Source: Chromobacterium piscinae (lineage in GTDB: Bacteria; Pseudomonadota; Gammaproteobacteria; Burkholderiales; Chromobacteriaceae). Taken from it: a stretch of 54,376 bases of DNA. Below the pieces are notes generated by a model. The model had not been told where the DNA came from, made no database searches, and saw only the letters and a list, made by a program, of their open reading frames with translations. The position numbers were made by a program, and so were the translations under genes. Shown piece by piece: positions 7,285-15,734 of this stretch. Positions within the stretch are counted from its first letter, which is position 1. Each line of letters begins with the position of its first letter. The stretch spans positions 1 through 54,376 of the forward strand of contig NZ_JAJOHV010000028.1 in NCBI RefSeq assembly GCF_021129175.1, written 5' to 3'.

Positions 7285-7574
7285 AAACCCAGACGGTCCA
7301 GCGCCGCCGCGTCATCCAAGCCGCAGGCGATCCGCACCACCTTGTGCCGGCTCTTGTCGCCGGACAGCAGCTCCACATCGCGCTTGGCGACGCCGAAGCG
7401 ATCGGCCAGCCAGGCCAGCAGCGCGGCATTGGCCTTGCCATCCACCGGCGGCGCGGCCAGCCTAACCTTCAGGCAGTCGCCGTGCTCGCCGGCCGCCTCG
7501 GTCTTCTTGGCGCCCGGCTGCACGTGCAGCGTCAGCCGGACGCAGCCGTCATGGCAAGACAACCAAGGTTTCAT
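7278..7574 (-). CDS. DUF167 / YggU-family protein
   Basis: This 98-residue protein contains [42 protein letters not shown] and [16 protein letters not shown], the typical DUF167 blocks. Function is unknown. The ATG at 7574 was chosen over upstream starts because homology begins there and GGGAAATGGG lies just before it. A 6-bp inverted repeat (TTCCCG/CGGGAA, 7580–7598) overlaps that ribosome-binding region and could affect initiation. The gene is divergent from dps. Confidence 0.85.
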   Translation of the reverse strand: MKPWLSCHDGCVRLTLHVQPGAKKTEAAGEHGDCLKVRLAAPPVDGKANAALLAWLADRFGVAKRDVELLSGDKSRHKVVRIACGLDDAAALDRLGFH

Positions 7575-7650
7575 CCCATTTCCCGCCCAAAACGGGAAGT
7601 GTAGTCCAAAACGCGGCCTGGAAGCAGCGCCGCCAAAAAGGAGCATCGTT

Positions 7651-8118
7651 ATGGATATCGGCATCAACGAACAAGATCGCCAGGAAATCGCCCATGGCCT
7701 GTCCCGCCTGCTGGCGGACAGCTACACCCTGTACCTGAAGACGCACAACTTCCACTGGAACGTCACCGGGCCGATGTTCAACACCCTGCACCTGATGTTC
7801 GAGACCCAATACAACGAGCTGGCGCTGGCCGTGGACGCCGTCGCCGAGCGCATCCGCGCGCTGGGGCACTACGCGCCGGGCAGCTACGCCGACTACGCCA
7901 AGCTGACCGCTATCCCCGAATCCGCCGGCGCGCCGCCCAAGGCCGAGGAGATGATCCGTCAACTGGTGGAGGGCCACGAAACCGTATGCCGCACCGCCCG
8001 CAGCGTGTTCGCCGTGGTGGAGCGCGCCTCCGACGAACCCAGCGCCGATCTGCTGACCCAGCGCCTGCAAGTGCATGAGAAAACCGCCTGGATGCTGCGC
8101 AGCCTGCTGGAAAAATAA
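7651..8118 (+). CDS. dps: Dps-family DNA-binding ferritin-like protein
   Basis: This 155-residue protein stores iron and protects DNA from peroxide. The ferroxidase signature [13 protein letters not shown] followed by [19 protein letters not shown] is intact, giving the His, Asp and Glu ligands shared between subunits. A strong AAAAGGAG lies 8 bp before the ATG. It stands alone, divergent from the DUF167 gene, with a strong terminator after it. Family members form dodecamers. A role in iron and oxidative stress fits the nearby haem locus, but no operator was recognised. Confidence 0.95.
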   Translation: MDIGINEQDRQEIAHGLSRLLADSYTLYLKTHNFHWNVTGPMFNTLHLMFETQYNELALAVDAVAERIRALGHYAPGSYADYAKLTAIPESAGAPPKAEEMIRQLVEGHETVCRTARSVFAVVERASDEPSADLLTQRLQVHEKTAWMLRSLLEK

Positions 8119-8140
8119 GCCGGCCGCGCGCCGCCGCCGA

Positions 8141-8165
8141 AACGCCGCCTCCGCGCGGCGTTTTT
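8141..8165 (+). terminator. Terminator after dps
   Basis: An 8-bp GC-rich stem (AACGCCGC/GCGGCGTT, 6-base loop) runs into TTTTT at 8161–8165, a canonical intrinsic terminator. Confidence 0.85.
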
Positions 8166-8209
8166 GCATGGCCGGCATGCTACACTCTGGCAAAATCCGG
8201 AAACCCGCG

Positions 8210-9040
8210 ATGGCCGATCACCTGTACCGTCCCCGCCCATCCGCGTCCGGCGCCCCGCTGCTGTGGCTGGCGCTGGGCGTGTCGCTGCTGGCCCACCTGC
8301 TGCTGCTCAGCCTGGGCGGCCGCCTCTCCGCGCCCGACCGGCCCGGCGAAGCGCCCGCGTCGCAGATCAATATCCGCCTGGTCCGCCACCCTGCCCCAGC
8401 CGCGCCGCCGACAGAGCGGCTGGCCGAAATCGATCATGCAGGTTCGGGCAACAGCGCCGAGCCGCGCCAGCTGCTCAGCCGCCGCGAGCCGCCCAAACCC
8501 CGCCCCGCCGCCGAAACACCGCCGCCGGCGCCGGCCAACCCGATCGCCCGCCCGTCCGCGGCGCCAGCCAAGGTCCAGCCCTCGCCGCCCAGCGGCCAGG
8601 TCAGCACCGGCTCGCTGCTGGCCCAGGTCGGCGCGCTGTCGCGCGGCGGCGACAGCGCCATCGTCGACAACGACAAGGAGAGCGGCCAGGCCGGCAACGC
8701 GCTCGGCGAGGCGGCCCGCGGCTATCCGTGGGCGCGCTACCAAGCCGACTGGCGGCTGAAAGTGGAGCGCATCGGCAACCTGAATTACCCGGATGAAGCG
8801 CGCCGCCAGGCCCTGCACGGCGCGGTGACGCTGGAAGTGACGATAGCCGCCGACGGCAGCCTGCAGGGACAGCGGGTCACCCGCAGTTCCGGCAGCCGGG
8901 TGCTGGACGAAGCCGCCCAGCGCATCGTCGAGCTGTCCTCGCCGTTTCCGCCGTTTCCGCCCGCGCTGGCCCGCGCCCCGGCGATGCGCATCAACCAGCG
9001 CTTCGTCTTCACCCGGGACAACCTCTTATCCAGCCATTGA
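8210..9040 (+). CDS. TonB-family energy transducer
   Basis: This 276-residue protein has one N-terminal membrane anchor (LLWLALGVSLLAHLLLLSLGG, about 16–36), a proline/alanine-rich periplasmic linker (about 60–140) and a C-terminal TonB domain (NLNYPDEARRQALHGAVTLE ... FPPFPPAL). TonB proteins pass energy from ExbB/ExbD to outer-membrane receptors. No exbB or exbD lies next to it, so this may be an additional TonB that borrows ExbBD from elsewhere. The ATG at 8210 follows CCGGAAA; an extended -10-like TGCTACACT lies at 8178–8186. It is followed after 14 bp by a small unknown gene, probably in the same operon. Confidence 0.88.
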   Translation: MADHLYRPRPSASGAPLLWLALGVSLLAHLLLLSLGGRLSAPDRPGEAPASQINIRLVRHPAPAAPPTERLAEIDHAGSGNSAEPRQLLSRREPPKPRPAAETPPPAPANPIARPSAAPAKVQPSPPSGQVSTGSLLAQVGALSRGGDSAIVDNDKESGQAGNALGEAARGYPWARYQADWRLKVERIGNLNYPDEARRQALHGAVTLEVTIAADGSLQGQRVTRSSGSRVLDEAAQRIVELSSPFPPFPPALARAPAMRINQRFVFTRDNLLSSH

Positions 9041-9054
9041 ACCAAGGAAGCATC

Positions 9055-9432
9055 ATGTTTGAAGTCAACCGCAGCATCGCGCTGCTGCGCCCGCAGGCCC
9101 CCTTCCTCGCCTGGCTGAAAAGCCTGCCCGGCGGCATCGATCCGCAACTGACGCTGGAAGCGCTGGCCGCCGACAGCAACGCGCTGCTGATCCCGCCGGC
9201 GGAAGACGCCGACGCCGCCCGCCGCTTCGTGCAGCAACGCCATCGCCAGCTGTTCGAGGCCGAGCTGGCCGACTGGTGCGAAGACGAGAGCCTGTGGCCG
9301 CAAAACATCAGTCCCAACCTGTTCCAGCAATGGTTCAAGGTGGAAATCCACTCGGTGCTGACCGATCTGGTCGAAGAGCCGCTGGAGCGAGAGGCCTTCG
9401 TGCCGCTGGATCTGGACGGCAGCGCCGATTAA
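9055..9432 (+). CDS. Conserved hypothetical protein, 125 aa
   Basis: The start ATG at 9055 has AAGGAAG upstream and lies 14 bp after the tonB-like stop. The protein is acidic and soluble in appearance, without signal peptide or membrane segment; it contains AARRFVQQRHRQLFEAEL and LWPQNISPNLFQQWFKVEI. I do not recognise the family. It looks like a real gene, with good ribosome binding and tight operon spacing. A neighbouring thioesterase follows after 27 bp. Confidence 0.75.
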   Translation: MFEVNRSIALLRPQAPFLAWLKSLPGGIDPQLTLEALAADSNALLIPPAEDADAARRFVQQRHRQLFEAELADWCEDESLWPQNISPNLFQQWFKVEIHSVLTDLVEEPLEREAFVPLDLDGSAD

Positions 9433-9459
9433 CCGCCACGCGCAATAGAGGGGAAACAC

Positions 9460-9873
9460 ATGGCGCACCACACCCGGATCAAGGTCCGCGGCTATCACCT
9501 GGACCTGTTCGGCCACGTCAACAACGCGCGCTACCTGGAATTTCTGGAAGAAGCGCGCTGGAGCCAGTTCGAAGAGCAAGGCGGACTGGACTGGTTCCTG
9601 AAATCCGGCCTGGCGCTGGCCGTGGTCAACATCAACATCGACTATCGCCGCCCGGCGCTGATGGGCGAGCAACTGCTGATCGAAACCGGTCTGAAGTCCA
9701 TCGGCAACCGCAGCGCAGTGATCCACCAACGCGTGCTGCTGGAAGGCGCGGACACCGTTGTTGCCGAGGCCGACGTCACCTTCGTGGTTTTCGACGCCAA
9801 GCAGAACAAGGCGGTGGTGCTGGAAGGACAATTGAAGGACATGCTGGAACAGATGACCGCCTCTCCGGTCTGA
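9460..9873 (+). CDS. Acyl-CoA thioesterase, 4-hydroxybenzoyl-CoA thioesterase (hot-dog) family
   Basis: This 137-residue hot-dog-fold enzyme has the active-site motif DLFGHVNNARYLEFLEEARW (residues about 15–34), with the aspartate/histidine/asparagine cluster of YbgC-like thioesterases. These hydrolyse short or medium acyl-CoAs. Substrate cannot be told from the sequence. GAGGGGAAAC precedes the ATG. The gene lies in a plus-strand run with the small unknown gene and the TlpA-like gene. Confidence 0.87.
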   Translation: MAHHTRIKVRGYHLDLFGHVNNARYLEFLEEARWSQFEEQGGLDWFLKSGLALAVVNINIDYRRPALMGEQLLIETGLKSIGNRSAVIHQRVLLEGADTVVAEADVTFVVFDAKQNKAVVLEGQLKDMLEQMTASPV

Positions 9874-9902
9874 ACCAGCGGCAGACACGACAGGAAATCG
9901 AA

Positions 9903-10388
9903 ATGAAGAAGGGTTTGATCATTGCGCTGGCGCTGCTGGTCGCCGCCGGCGCCGCCTACAAGCTGATGTTCTCCGGCAACCCGGCCCCCGAGGTGAAGCT
10001 GACCTCGCTGACCGGCGCCGCCACCAGCACCTCGGCGCTGAAAGGCAAGGTGGTGCTGGTCAACTTCTGGGCCACCAGCTGTCCCGGCTGCGTCGAGGAG
10101 ATGCCGGAAATCAAGAAGCTGCACCAGGACTACGGCGGCAAGGGGCTGAACGTGCTGGCGGTGGCGATGAGCTACGACCCGCCCAACTACGTGCAGAACT
10201 TCGTCGCCAAGAACCAGCTGCCCTTCTTCGTCGCGCTGGACCCGCAAGGAACCACGGCCAAGGCTTTCGGCGACATCCAGCTGGCGCCGACGACTTTCCT
10301 GATCGACAAGCAGGGCAATATCATCAAGCGCTACGTCGGGGTGATGAACTTCCCCGAGGTGCGCAAGCTGATCGAGCAGCATCTGTAA
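9903..10388 (+). CDS. TlpA/ResA-type membrane-anchored thiol-disulfide protein
   Basis: This 161-residue protein has an N-terminal hydrophobic anchor (residues 3–18) and a periplasmic thioredoxin-like domain with the active site FWATSCPGC, cysteines at 60 and 63. The CPGC motif is a variant of the usual CxPC/CGPC. Further conserved points are the cis-proline region LAPTTFLIDKQG. Family members reduce periplasmic disulfides, often for cytochrome c maturation. Substrate is unknown, and no cytochrome biogenesis genes are adjacent. A second TlpA-like gene is at 31710. Confidence 0.87.
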   Translation: MKKGLIIALALLVAAGAAYKLMFSGNPAPEVKLTSLTGAATSTSALKGKVVLVNFWATSCPGCVEEMPEIKKLHQDYGGKGLNVLAVAMSYDPPNYVQNFVAKNQLPFFVALDPQGTTAKAFGDIQLAPTTFLIDKQGNIIKRYVGVMNFPEVRKLIEQHL

Positions 10389-10433
10389 CCACAGAGTGGA
10401 AGCGCCTGCCAAGGCGCTCCGCTCGCAACAGCT

Positions 10434-10760
10434 TCAGATTTTGGTCCTAGACTCCCACCGTCCAGGCAGCTTGTAATTCGCTCCCGACTGGATCTTCAGA
10501 TGGACAGGAAGATAAGCGCCAAAAACCGCTTTTTCTACCTTCTGTCGAAAATCCTGCTTAGTCGCATCCGGCATCGTCGGATGCTGCTGGATGGCGTCAT
10601 CAATGTCGTCAGCCAAGGCGTACAAATCGTCCAACAAATCCACCACAGGCCCCCAACCTGCCTCATCCACGCCATCCTTCAAGGCTGATTGTCCCTCACT
10701 CTGCGCCGCTTGCGCCTGGCTATACAGCCTGTCCAGCAGTCCCTGGATGCTATGTTCCAT
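10434..10760 (-). CDS. Hypothetical protein, 108 aa
   Basis: A clear AAAGGAGAG lies 9 bp before the ATG at 10760 (a GTG one codon earlier is also possible). The protein is acidic, probably helical (LLDRLYSQAQAAQSEGQSAL, LLDDLYALADDIDDAIQQ), without signal or membrane segments. Its base composition is AT-richer than the neighbours, especially in the second half and in the promoter region at 10770–10830, which suggests lateral gain. I do not recognise the family. Confidence 0.7.
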   Translation of the reverse strand: MEHSIQGLLDRLYSQAQAAQSEGQSALKDGVDEAGWGPVVDLLDDLYALADDIDDAIQQHPTMPDATKQDFRQKVEKAVFGAYLPVHLKIQSGANYKLPGRWESRTKI

Positions 10761-10839
10761 CACGCCGCTCTCCTTTATTCATCGCCACTAAAAAATACCA
10801 AGCGAATAATAACAGCAAAAAGCTGGCCAGATCGCAAGT

Positions 10840-11604
10840 TCACGCGCCCCCGCACACCGCGCAAGCCGGGTCCCGCGGCACGCGAATCTGCTTGAAGCCG
10901 CCATTCAGCGCGTCGTACAGCGTCAGCTTGCCCAGCGCCGGCGGAACGCCGGCCAGCAATTTGACAGCCTCCACCGCCTGCAGGCTGCCAATCACGCCCA
11001 CCAAGGGCGACAGCACGCCAAAGGTGGCGCAAGGGCCGTCGCTGGCCTCGCCCTCGTCCGGAAACAGGCAGTGATAGCAGGGCGAGGCGGCATCGCGGCT
11101 GTCGAACACCGCCAGCTGGCCGGAGAAACGCACCGCCGCACCCGACACCAGCGGCACTCTGGCGGCCACGCAGGCGCGGTTGACCGCATGGCGGGTGGCG
11201 AAATTGTCCGAGCAATCCAGCACCAGGTCGTGCGCGGCTACTTCTTCGATCAAGCGATCGCCGGACAGGCGCTCGGCCAGCGGCCAGACCTCGATCGAAG
11301 GATTCAAGGCCCGCATCCGCTCCGCCGCCGACTCGGCCTTGCCCTGGCCCAGGCTGACGGTGTCGTGGGCGATCTGGCGCTGCAGATTGGACAACTCCAC
11401 CGCGTCGTCATCGACGATGGTGATCCGGCCGACGCCTGCACTGGCCAGGTACAGCCCCGCGGGCGAGCCCAGGCCGCCGGCGCCGACGATCAGCGCGCGC
11501 GATGCCAGCAGCCGGCGCTGGCCTTCGATGTCGATCTCGGGCAACAGGATGTGGCGGCTATAGCGCAGCAGCGCCTCATCGTCCAGTTCGCGGTCTTGCT
11601 CCAT
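10840..11604 (-). CDS. moeB: MoeB/ThiF/HesA-family sulfur-carrier adenylyltransferase
   Basis: This 254-residue E1-like enzyme is most like MoeB, which adenylates the C-terminus of MoaD in molybdopterin synthesis. The ATP-binding loop VGAGGLGSPAGLYLASAGVG, the VELSNLQRQ motif, the DCSDNFATRHAVN segment and two zinc-binding CxxC pairs (SPCYHCLFPD and ACAVCGGA) are present. The ATG at 11604 is preferred because GGAG lies 7 bases before it; the ATG two codons earlier has only one base of spacing. No moaD or moaE is adjacent, and ThiF or a related activator cannot be excluded. Confidence 0.85.
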   Translation of the reverse strand: MEQDRELDDEALLRYSRHILLPEIDIEGQRRLLASRALIVGAGGLGSPAGLYLASAGVGRITIVDDDAVELSNLQRQIAHDTVSLGQGKAESAAERMRALNPSIEVWPLAERLSGDRLIEEVAAHDLVLDCSDNFATRHAVNRACVAARVPLVSGAAVRFSGQLAVFDSRDAASPCYHCLFPDEGEASDGPCATFGVLSPLVGVIGSLQAVEAVKLLAGVPPALGKLTLYDALNGGFKQIRVPRDPACAVCGGA

Positions 11605-11627
11605 GCTCATGCTCCAGAATGCGAAAC

Positions 11628-11648
11628 GCCAGCCGGAAAGGCTGGCGT
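11628..11648. repeat. Short inverted repeat between moeB and ntrX
   Basis: CGCCAGCC and GGCTGGCG form an 8-bp stem with a 5-base loop. It is part of a 150-bp gap that also holds the REP-like palindrome at about 11698–11728. Confidence 0.45.
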
Positions 11649-11697
11649 CGATAAGCGATTTGTATCGAGCAAAACGCCTGAAACAAGGCGCGCCTCG

Positions 11698-11728
11698 TAG
11701 CTTGGGCCGAGCAAAGCGAAGCCCAACA
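11698..11728. repeat. REP-like palindromic element
   Basis: The segment GTAGCTTGGGC ... GAAGCCCAAC folds on itself and resembles the 'TTGGGCTTCGC' intergenic repeats found in many proteobacterial genomes. Only one copy was noticed in this window, so calling it a dispersed repeat rests on that general resemblance. Confidence 0.4.
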
Positions 11729-11758
11729 TTACCGCGACGCGACATCGGGCGTTTTGCC

Positions 11759-13027
11759 TTACTCCTCAGCCACCTTGCGGGCGAACTTGATGCCCAGCTG
11801 CTTCAGCTTGCGGTACAAGTGAGTGCGCTCCAGGCCCACCTTCTGCGCCACCCGGCTCATATTGCCGTTCTCCAGCGAGATGTGGTACTCGAAATAGCGG
11901 CGCTCCAGCTGTTCGCGCAACTCGCGCAGCGGGATGTTGAAGTCGAAGCCCGACTCCTCCACCGGCTTTTCGTGGCGGAACTGGGCCAGCACCTTGTTGA
12001 CCTCGCCGGCGTCGACTTCGTCGGACTCGGCGGTCAGCGCCAAGCTCTTGATGATGCTGCGCAGCTGTTCCAAATTGCCCGGCCAGTCATACTGGCGCAT
12101 CGCGTTCAGCGCGGCGGTGGTCAGCTTGCGCGCCGGCACCTGCTTGGATTCCACCAGCTCCACCAGGATCTGCTCGGCGATGAAAGTGATGTCCTCGGCG
12201 TGCTCGCGCAGCGGCGGGATCGGCACGATCACGCTGGACAGCGCAGTCAGCAGGCGGTTGTCGCACTCCGGGTCCACCAGCAGTTCCTGCAGCGGACGGC
12301 TGCAGGAGCAGATCAGACGCACGTTGAAGCGGTCGAGCTTGGACAGTAGAAACAGCAGGCCCTGCTGCACACGGCGGCTGTACTGGCCGATCTCCGGCAG
12401 GTAGAGCACGCCGTTGTTGGCCTTCTGCAAGAGTTCCAGCGGCGCGTCGGCCAGCTGCTCCAGCTTGGCCGGCGTCACCCACGGCGTATTGCCCTGGTGG
12501 AAAAAACGCGCCACCAGCTCGAAGCCGGAGCCGGACTCGCCGGTCAGCAGCACCGGCGACTTCACCTTGGCCACTCGCTCCAGCTGGCGCTTGAGCTCCT
12601 GGATCGGCTCGCTGCGGCCCAGCTTGTCCAGGTTCAGCGAGGTATTGGCCTGCATGTCGCCGTACTTCAGCGCGCGCTGAACCGTGGTCAACAGCTTCTG
12701 CAGCGCGATCGGCTTTTCCAGGAAATCAAAGGCGCCGATGCGGGTGGCTTCCACCGCGGTGTCTATGCTGGCGTGGCCGGACATCATCACCACCGGCATG
12801 TTGAGCAGGCCGGACTTGGCCCATTCCTTCAGCAGGGTGACGCCGTCGCAATCGGGCATCCAGATATCCAGCAGCACCAGCGCCGGCCGGGTCTGATTGC
12901 GCAATTGGCGGGCCACTTCGGCGTTTTCCGCCAAAGCCACGGTATAACCTTCGTCCTGCAGGATCTCGGAGAGCAGCTCTCGGATGCCGATCTCGTCGTC
13001 CACAATCAAAATGTCGCTGCTACGCAT
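11759..13027 (-). CDS. ntrX: NtrX-like response regulator with degenerate AAA+ domain
   Basis: This 422-residue regulator has a receiver domain (phospho-acceptor Asp54, DD at 10–11, Lys105), a central sigma-54-activator-like domain and a C-terminal Fis-type helix-turn-helix (NMSRVAQKVGLERTHLYRKL). The central domain is altered. The Walker A motif reads GESGSGFE (163–170), with Phe where Lys should be. Walker B reads LYLPEIG, with Pro replacing Asp. The GAFTGA loop is absent, because the segment between them is much shorter than usual. It should therefore not activate sigma-54 and may act as an ordinary DNA-binding regulator. Its start overlaps the ntrY stop by one base. Confidence 0.9.
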   Translation of the reverse strand: MRSSDILIVDDEIGIRELLSEILQDEGYTVALAENAEVARQLRNQTRPALVLLDIWMPDCDGVTLLKEWAKSGLLNMPVVMMSGHASIDTAVEATRIGAFDFLEKPIALQKLLTTVQRALKYGDMQANTSLNLDKLGRSEPIQELKRQLERVAKVKSPVLLTGESGSGFELVARFFHQGNTPWVTPAKLEQLADAPLELLQKANNGVLYLPEIGQYSRRVQQGLLFLLSKLDRFNVRLICSCSRPLQELLVDPECDNRLLTALSSVIVPIPPLREHAEDITFIAEQILVELVESKQVPARKLTTAALNAMRQYDWPGNLEQLRSIIKSLALTAESDEVDAGEVNKVLAQFRHEKPVEESGFDFNIPLRELREQLERRYFEYHISLENGNMSRVAQKVGLERTHLYRKLKQLGIKFARKVAEE

Positions 13028-15138
13028 TAGGCCTCCAGCAATGGCAGGGAGAGAAGGACGCGCGCGCCATGCTGCCCGGCGTTCCCCAAAATGACCTGTC
13101 CATGGTGTTCTTCCATAATCTTCTTGACCACGGCCAGTCCAAGACCGGTTCCCTTGGCTTTACTGGTCACATATGGCTCGAACGCGCGTCGGAGGATGTC
13201 CGGGCCGAAGCCCGCGCCATTGTCCTCGACGCTGACGAGCGCGTTTCCTTCTTCTTGTCGGCTGCTAATTTGAATCATCGGGATGCCAACGTCAAGGACT
13301 GCATCCTGGGCGTTTTGCATCAGGTTATGCAGCACCTGCCGCAACAGAGCCGCATCCCCCATGATCATCAGCGGAACTTCGTCCAGCGCAATCTTAACAG
13401 CAGGATTGGATTCGTAAAGGGCCATCACCTCCCGGATCACCTGATTGAGATCAAGTTTCACCAGTTTGATCTTGGGCGCGCGGGCATAGTCTCGGAACGC
13501 CTCCACCATGCTTTTCAGCGCGCCCACCTGCTTGATGATGGTGTCGGTGGAGCGCTTGAGCATGTCGGCGTCCGGGCCTTCCAGCTTGTCCGCCAGCTTC
13601 ATCGCCAACCGCTCGGCGGACAGCTGGATGGGCGTCAACGGATTGCGGATCTCGTGCGCCAGGCGCTTGGCCACCTCGCCCCAGGCCGCGTCGCGCTGGG
13701 CGCGGGCCAGTTCGGTGATGTCGTTGAACACCAGCACGTAACCGTCGCTGGAATGCTCGGGCAGCCGCGCGCCGCGCACCAGCAGCGTGCGCTCGCCCTG
13801 GGCGGTGTCGTAGCCGAGCTGGGTCTGCCAGTCGCTTTCGACGTCGCTGTCTGCGTGCTGCATCACCGTTTCCACCAGGCTGGCCACCGCCGGTATCAGG
13901 CCGCCCCACTCGGGAAAACGGTGCTCGGCCAACTGGCTGAAATCGAAGCCCAAAATGCGCGAGGCGCTGGTATTGGCGGCGCGGATCTGCCAGTCGCCGC
14001 CGAAAGCGATCACCCCGGCCGACAAATTCGCCAGTATGCTTTCCAGATAAAGCTTGCCGCCCTCGAGCTCGCCGCGGCTCTTTTCCGCCAGCTGCCGCGC
14101 CTCGTCCAATTGCTGCGTCATACGGTTGAACAGCGTGGTCAGCATGCCCAGCTCGTCGCGGCGGTAGACCGGATGGCGCTTGGAAAAGTCGCCCTGCGCC
14201 ACCGCACGGGTGCCCGCCGCCAGCTCGGACAAGGGCGCCGACAGCCGCTCCGATAGGAACAGCGCGAAAGCCAGCGCCGCCGTCAGCGCCAGCAGCACCG
14301 CCAGCGCCAGCGTCAGCATGTAGAAGGTGCGCAAGCCCTGCCGCGCCAGCAGCAATTGCCGATATTCGGAGCGAGCGCTTTCGATCTGTTCGGCGTCGCG
14401 GCTGATATCGGCCGGCGCCGCCTGCAGCAGCTGCAGCACCCGCGTCTGCTCGCCCGGGCCCCGGTAAGCCAGCAGCACTCTCAGCGCCAAGCCGTTGTTG
14501 CCGTCGTTCTCTATGCTCTGCTGCGGCGTGCGCAGCTTGACTCCCCGCAGCGCTTCATGGCCTGGGGATTGCGGCAGTCCGCGCGCGTCGCCGCCGGCGA
14601 AAGCCAGCAGCTGGCCGTTGCCGCGGTTGAAGATGGCGATTTCCTTCAGGCCCAGCTGCTCGCGCAGCCGTTCCAGCCGCACCGGCAGCACGCCGTCCGG
14701 CAGCGCCTCCACCTCGTCCTGCACCATCCGCCCCTTGCGGCCGACATCGTCCAACACGTAGTTGAGCGCGCTGCGGCCCAACACCAGGCCGCGGTCCAAC
14801 GCCGCCTCGACGCGCACGTCGAACCAGCTTTCAATGCTGCGGGTCAGGAATTGCGCCGACACGGTGAAAACCAGCAGGCCCGGCACCAGCGCGACGCCGG
14901 CGAACATCAGCGCCAGCTTCTGCGTCAGCTTGGCGCCGAACACGCGGTTCTTCACCCGCTGGCGCAAGCGCCACAGCTGGCGGCCCACCACGCCGAGCAG
15001 GGCCAGCAGCAGCAGGCTGTTGAGGCCGAAAACCCACCAGTAGTAATCGTTGAGCTTGGAAGCGTTGCCGGTGGCCACCGCCAGCAGATAAAGCAGGATG
15101 GCCCCGACCGTCGCCATCGCGATGGTGGCGTAGCGCAT
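13027..15138 (-). CDS. ntrY: NtrY-like membrane sensor histidine kinase
   Basis: This 703-residue kinase has N-terminal membrane segments (about 5–22, 38–55 and 73–95), a periplasmic or linker region, another membrane segment near 270–292, a HAMP domain (LSAPLSELAAGTRAVAQGD), a PAS domain and a HisKA domain with the phospho-histidine in AKRLAHEIRNPLTPIQ. The ATPase domain carries LMQNAQDAV (N box), VEDNGAGFG and KAKGTGLGLAVV. It pairs with NtrX; the two genes overlap by one base. The signal is unknown; in related bacteria the pair has been tied to nitrogen or redox control. Confidence 0.93.
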   Translation of the reverse strand: MRYATIAMATVGAILLYLLAVATGNASKLNDYYWWVFGLNSLLLLALLGVVGRQLWRLRQRVKNRVFGAKLTQKLALMFAGVALVPGLLVFTVSAQFLTRSIESWFDVRVEAALDRGLVLGRSALNYVLDDVGRKGRMVQDEVEALPDGVLPVRLERLREQLGLKEIAIFNRGNGQLLAFAGGDARGLPQSPGHEALRGVKLRTPQQSIENDGNNGLALRVLLAYRGPGEQTRVLQLLQAAPADISRDAEQIESARSEYRQLLLARQGLRTFYMLTLALAVLLALTAALAFALFLSERLSAPLSELAAGTRAVAQGDFSKRHPVYRRDELGMLTTLFNRMTQQLDEARQLAEKSRGELEGGKLYLESILANLSAGVIAFGGDWQIRAANTSASRILGFDFSQLAEHRFPEWGGLIPAVASLVETVMQHADSDVESDWQTQLGYDTAQGERTLLVRGARLPEHSSDGYVLVFNDITELARAQRDAAWGEVAKRLAHEIRNPLTPIQLSAERLAMKLADKLEGPDADMLKRSTDTIIKQVGALKSMVEAFRDYARAPKIKLVKLDLNQVIREVMALYESNPAVKIALDEVPLMIMGDAALLRQVLHNLMQNAQDAVLDVGIPMIQISSRQEEGNALVSVEDNGAGFGPDILRRAFEPYVTSKAKGTGLGLAVVKKIMEEHHGQVILGNAGQHGARVLLSLPLLEA

Positions 15139-15734
15139 CAGCCGGCGTCCTTGACGTCCAGCTTGATCCAGCCGGAATCCAGCGACCAGTCGTCAGAGCC
15201 CAGCGCGTTCATCTGGAAGGGTTTGGGCAGATCGCCGATGTCCAGCAGCAGCCGGACCTGGCCGGCCACCTGGCCGGGCCTCTTCGGATCCAGCGTGCCG
15301 GGATTGAGCACTCGCCAGCCCTGGATCGCGCCGAGAGCGGACAAGGCTTCGCGCAAGGTGGGATAGTAATTGGACAGGCTGCCGATGGTGACGCGGTAGC
15401 GACCGGTCAACGGCTGGTAGGACAGTTTGAAAGCCAGCTGCGCGTGCGGGTCGAACCACTCGCGCAGCGACAGGTAATATGACGTGGCGCGGGGCTTGGT
15501 CAGCTCGAACTCCAAGCGGAAGCCCAGCACCACCCCCTGCTCCAGCGCCTCGCTGAGGCTGGGGGTGAGTTTGGTGAGGAACCGGGTGCTGACCGCCAGC
15601 GTGCCGTCCGGCATCACTTCGGCCTCCGCGCGGCGCGAGCCTATGGTGTCGGCCAGCGCCGGCGGCAGCAGGCAACAGAGCAGAGCCAACAGCAGGCTAA
15701 TGTTTCTCAAGCAGCGCGTAATAGAAGCCGTCAT
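15138..15734 (-). CDS. DUF4390-domain secreted protein
   Basis: This roughly 198-residue protein has a signal peptide (ISLLLALLCCLLPPALADT) and the DUF4390 pattern TRFLTKLTPSLSEALEQGV, LEFELTKPR and SLREWFDPHA. It is predicted to be periplasmic, function unknown. It sits between rsmB and ntrY in an order often seen in betaproteobacteria and may modulate NtrY sensing. The ATG at 15734 lies inside rsmB (38-bp overlap); a GTG three codons earlier is possible. Its stop overlaps the ntrY ATG. Confidence 0.85.
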   Translation of the reverse strand: MTASITRCLRNISLLLALLCCLLPPALADTIGSRRAEAEVMPDGTLAVSTRFLTKLTPSLSEALEQGVVLGFRLEFELTKPRATSYYLSLREWFDPHAQLAFKLSYQPLTGRYRVTIGSLSNYYPTLREALSALGAIQGWRVLNPGTLDPKRPGQVAGQVRLLLDIGDLPKPFQMNALGSDDWSLDSGWIKLDVKDAG

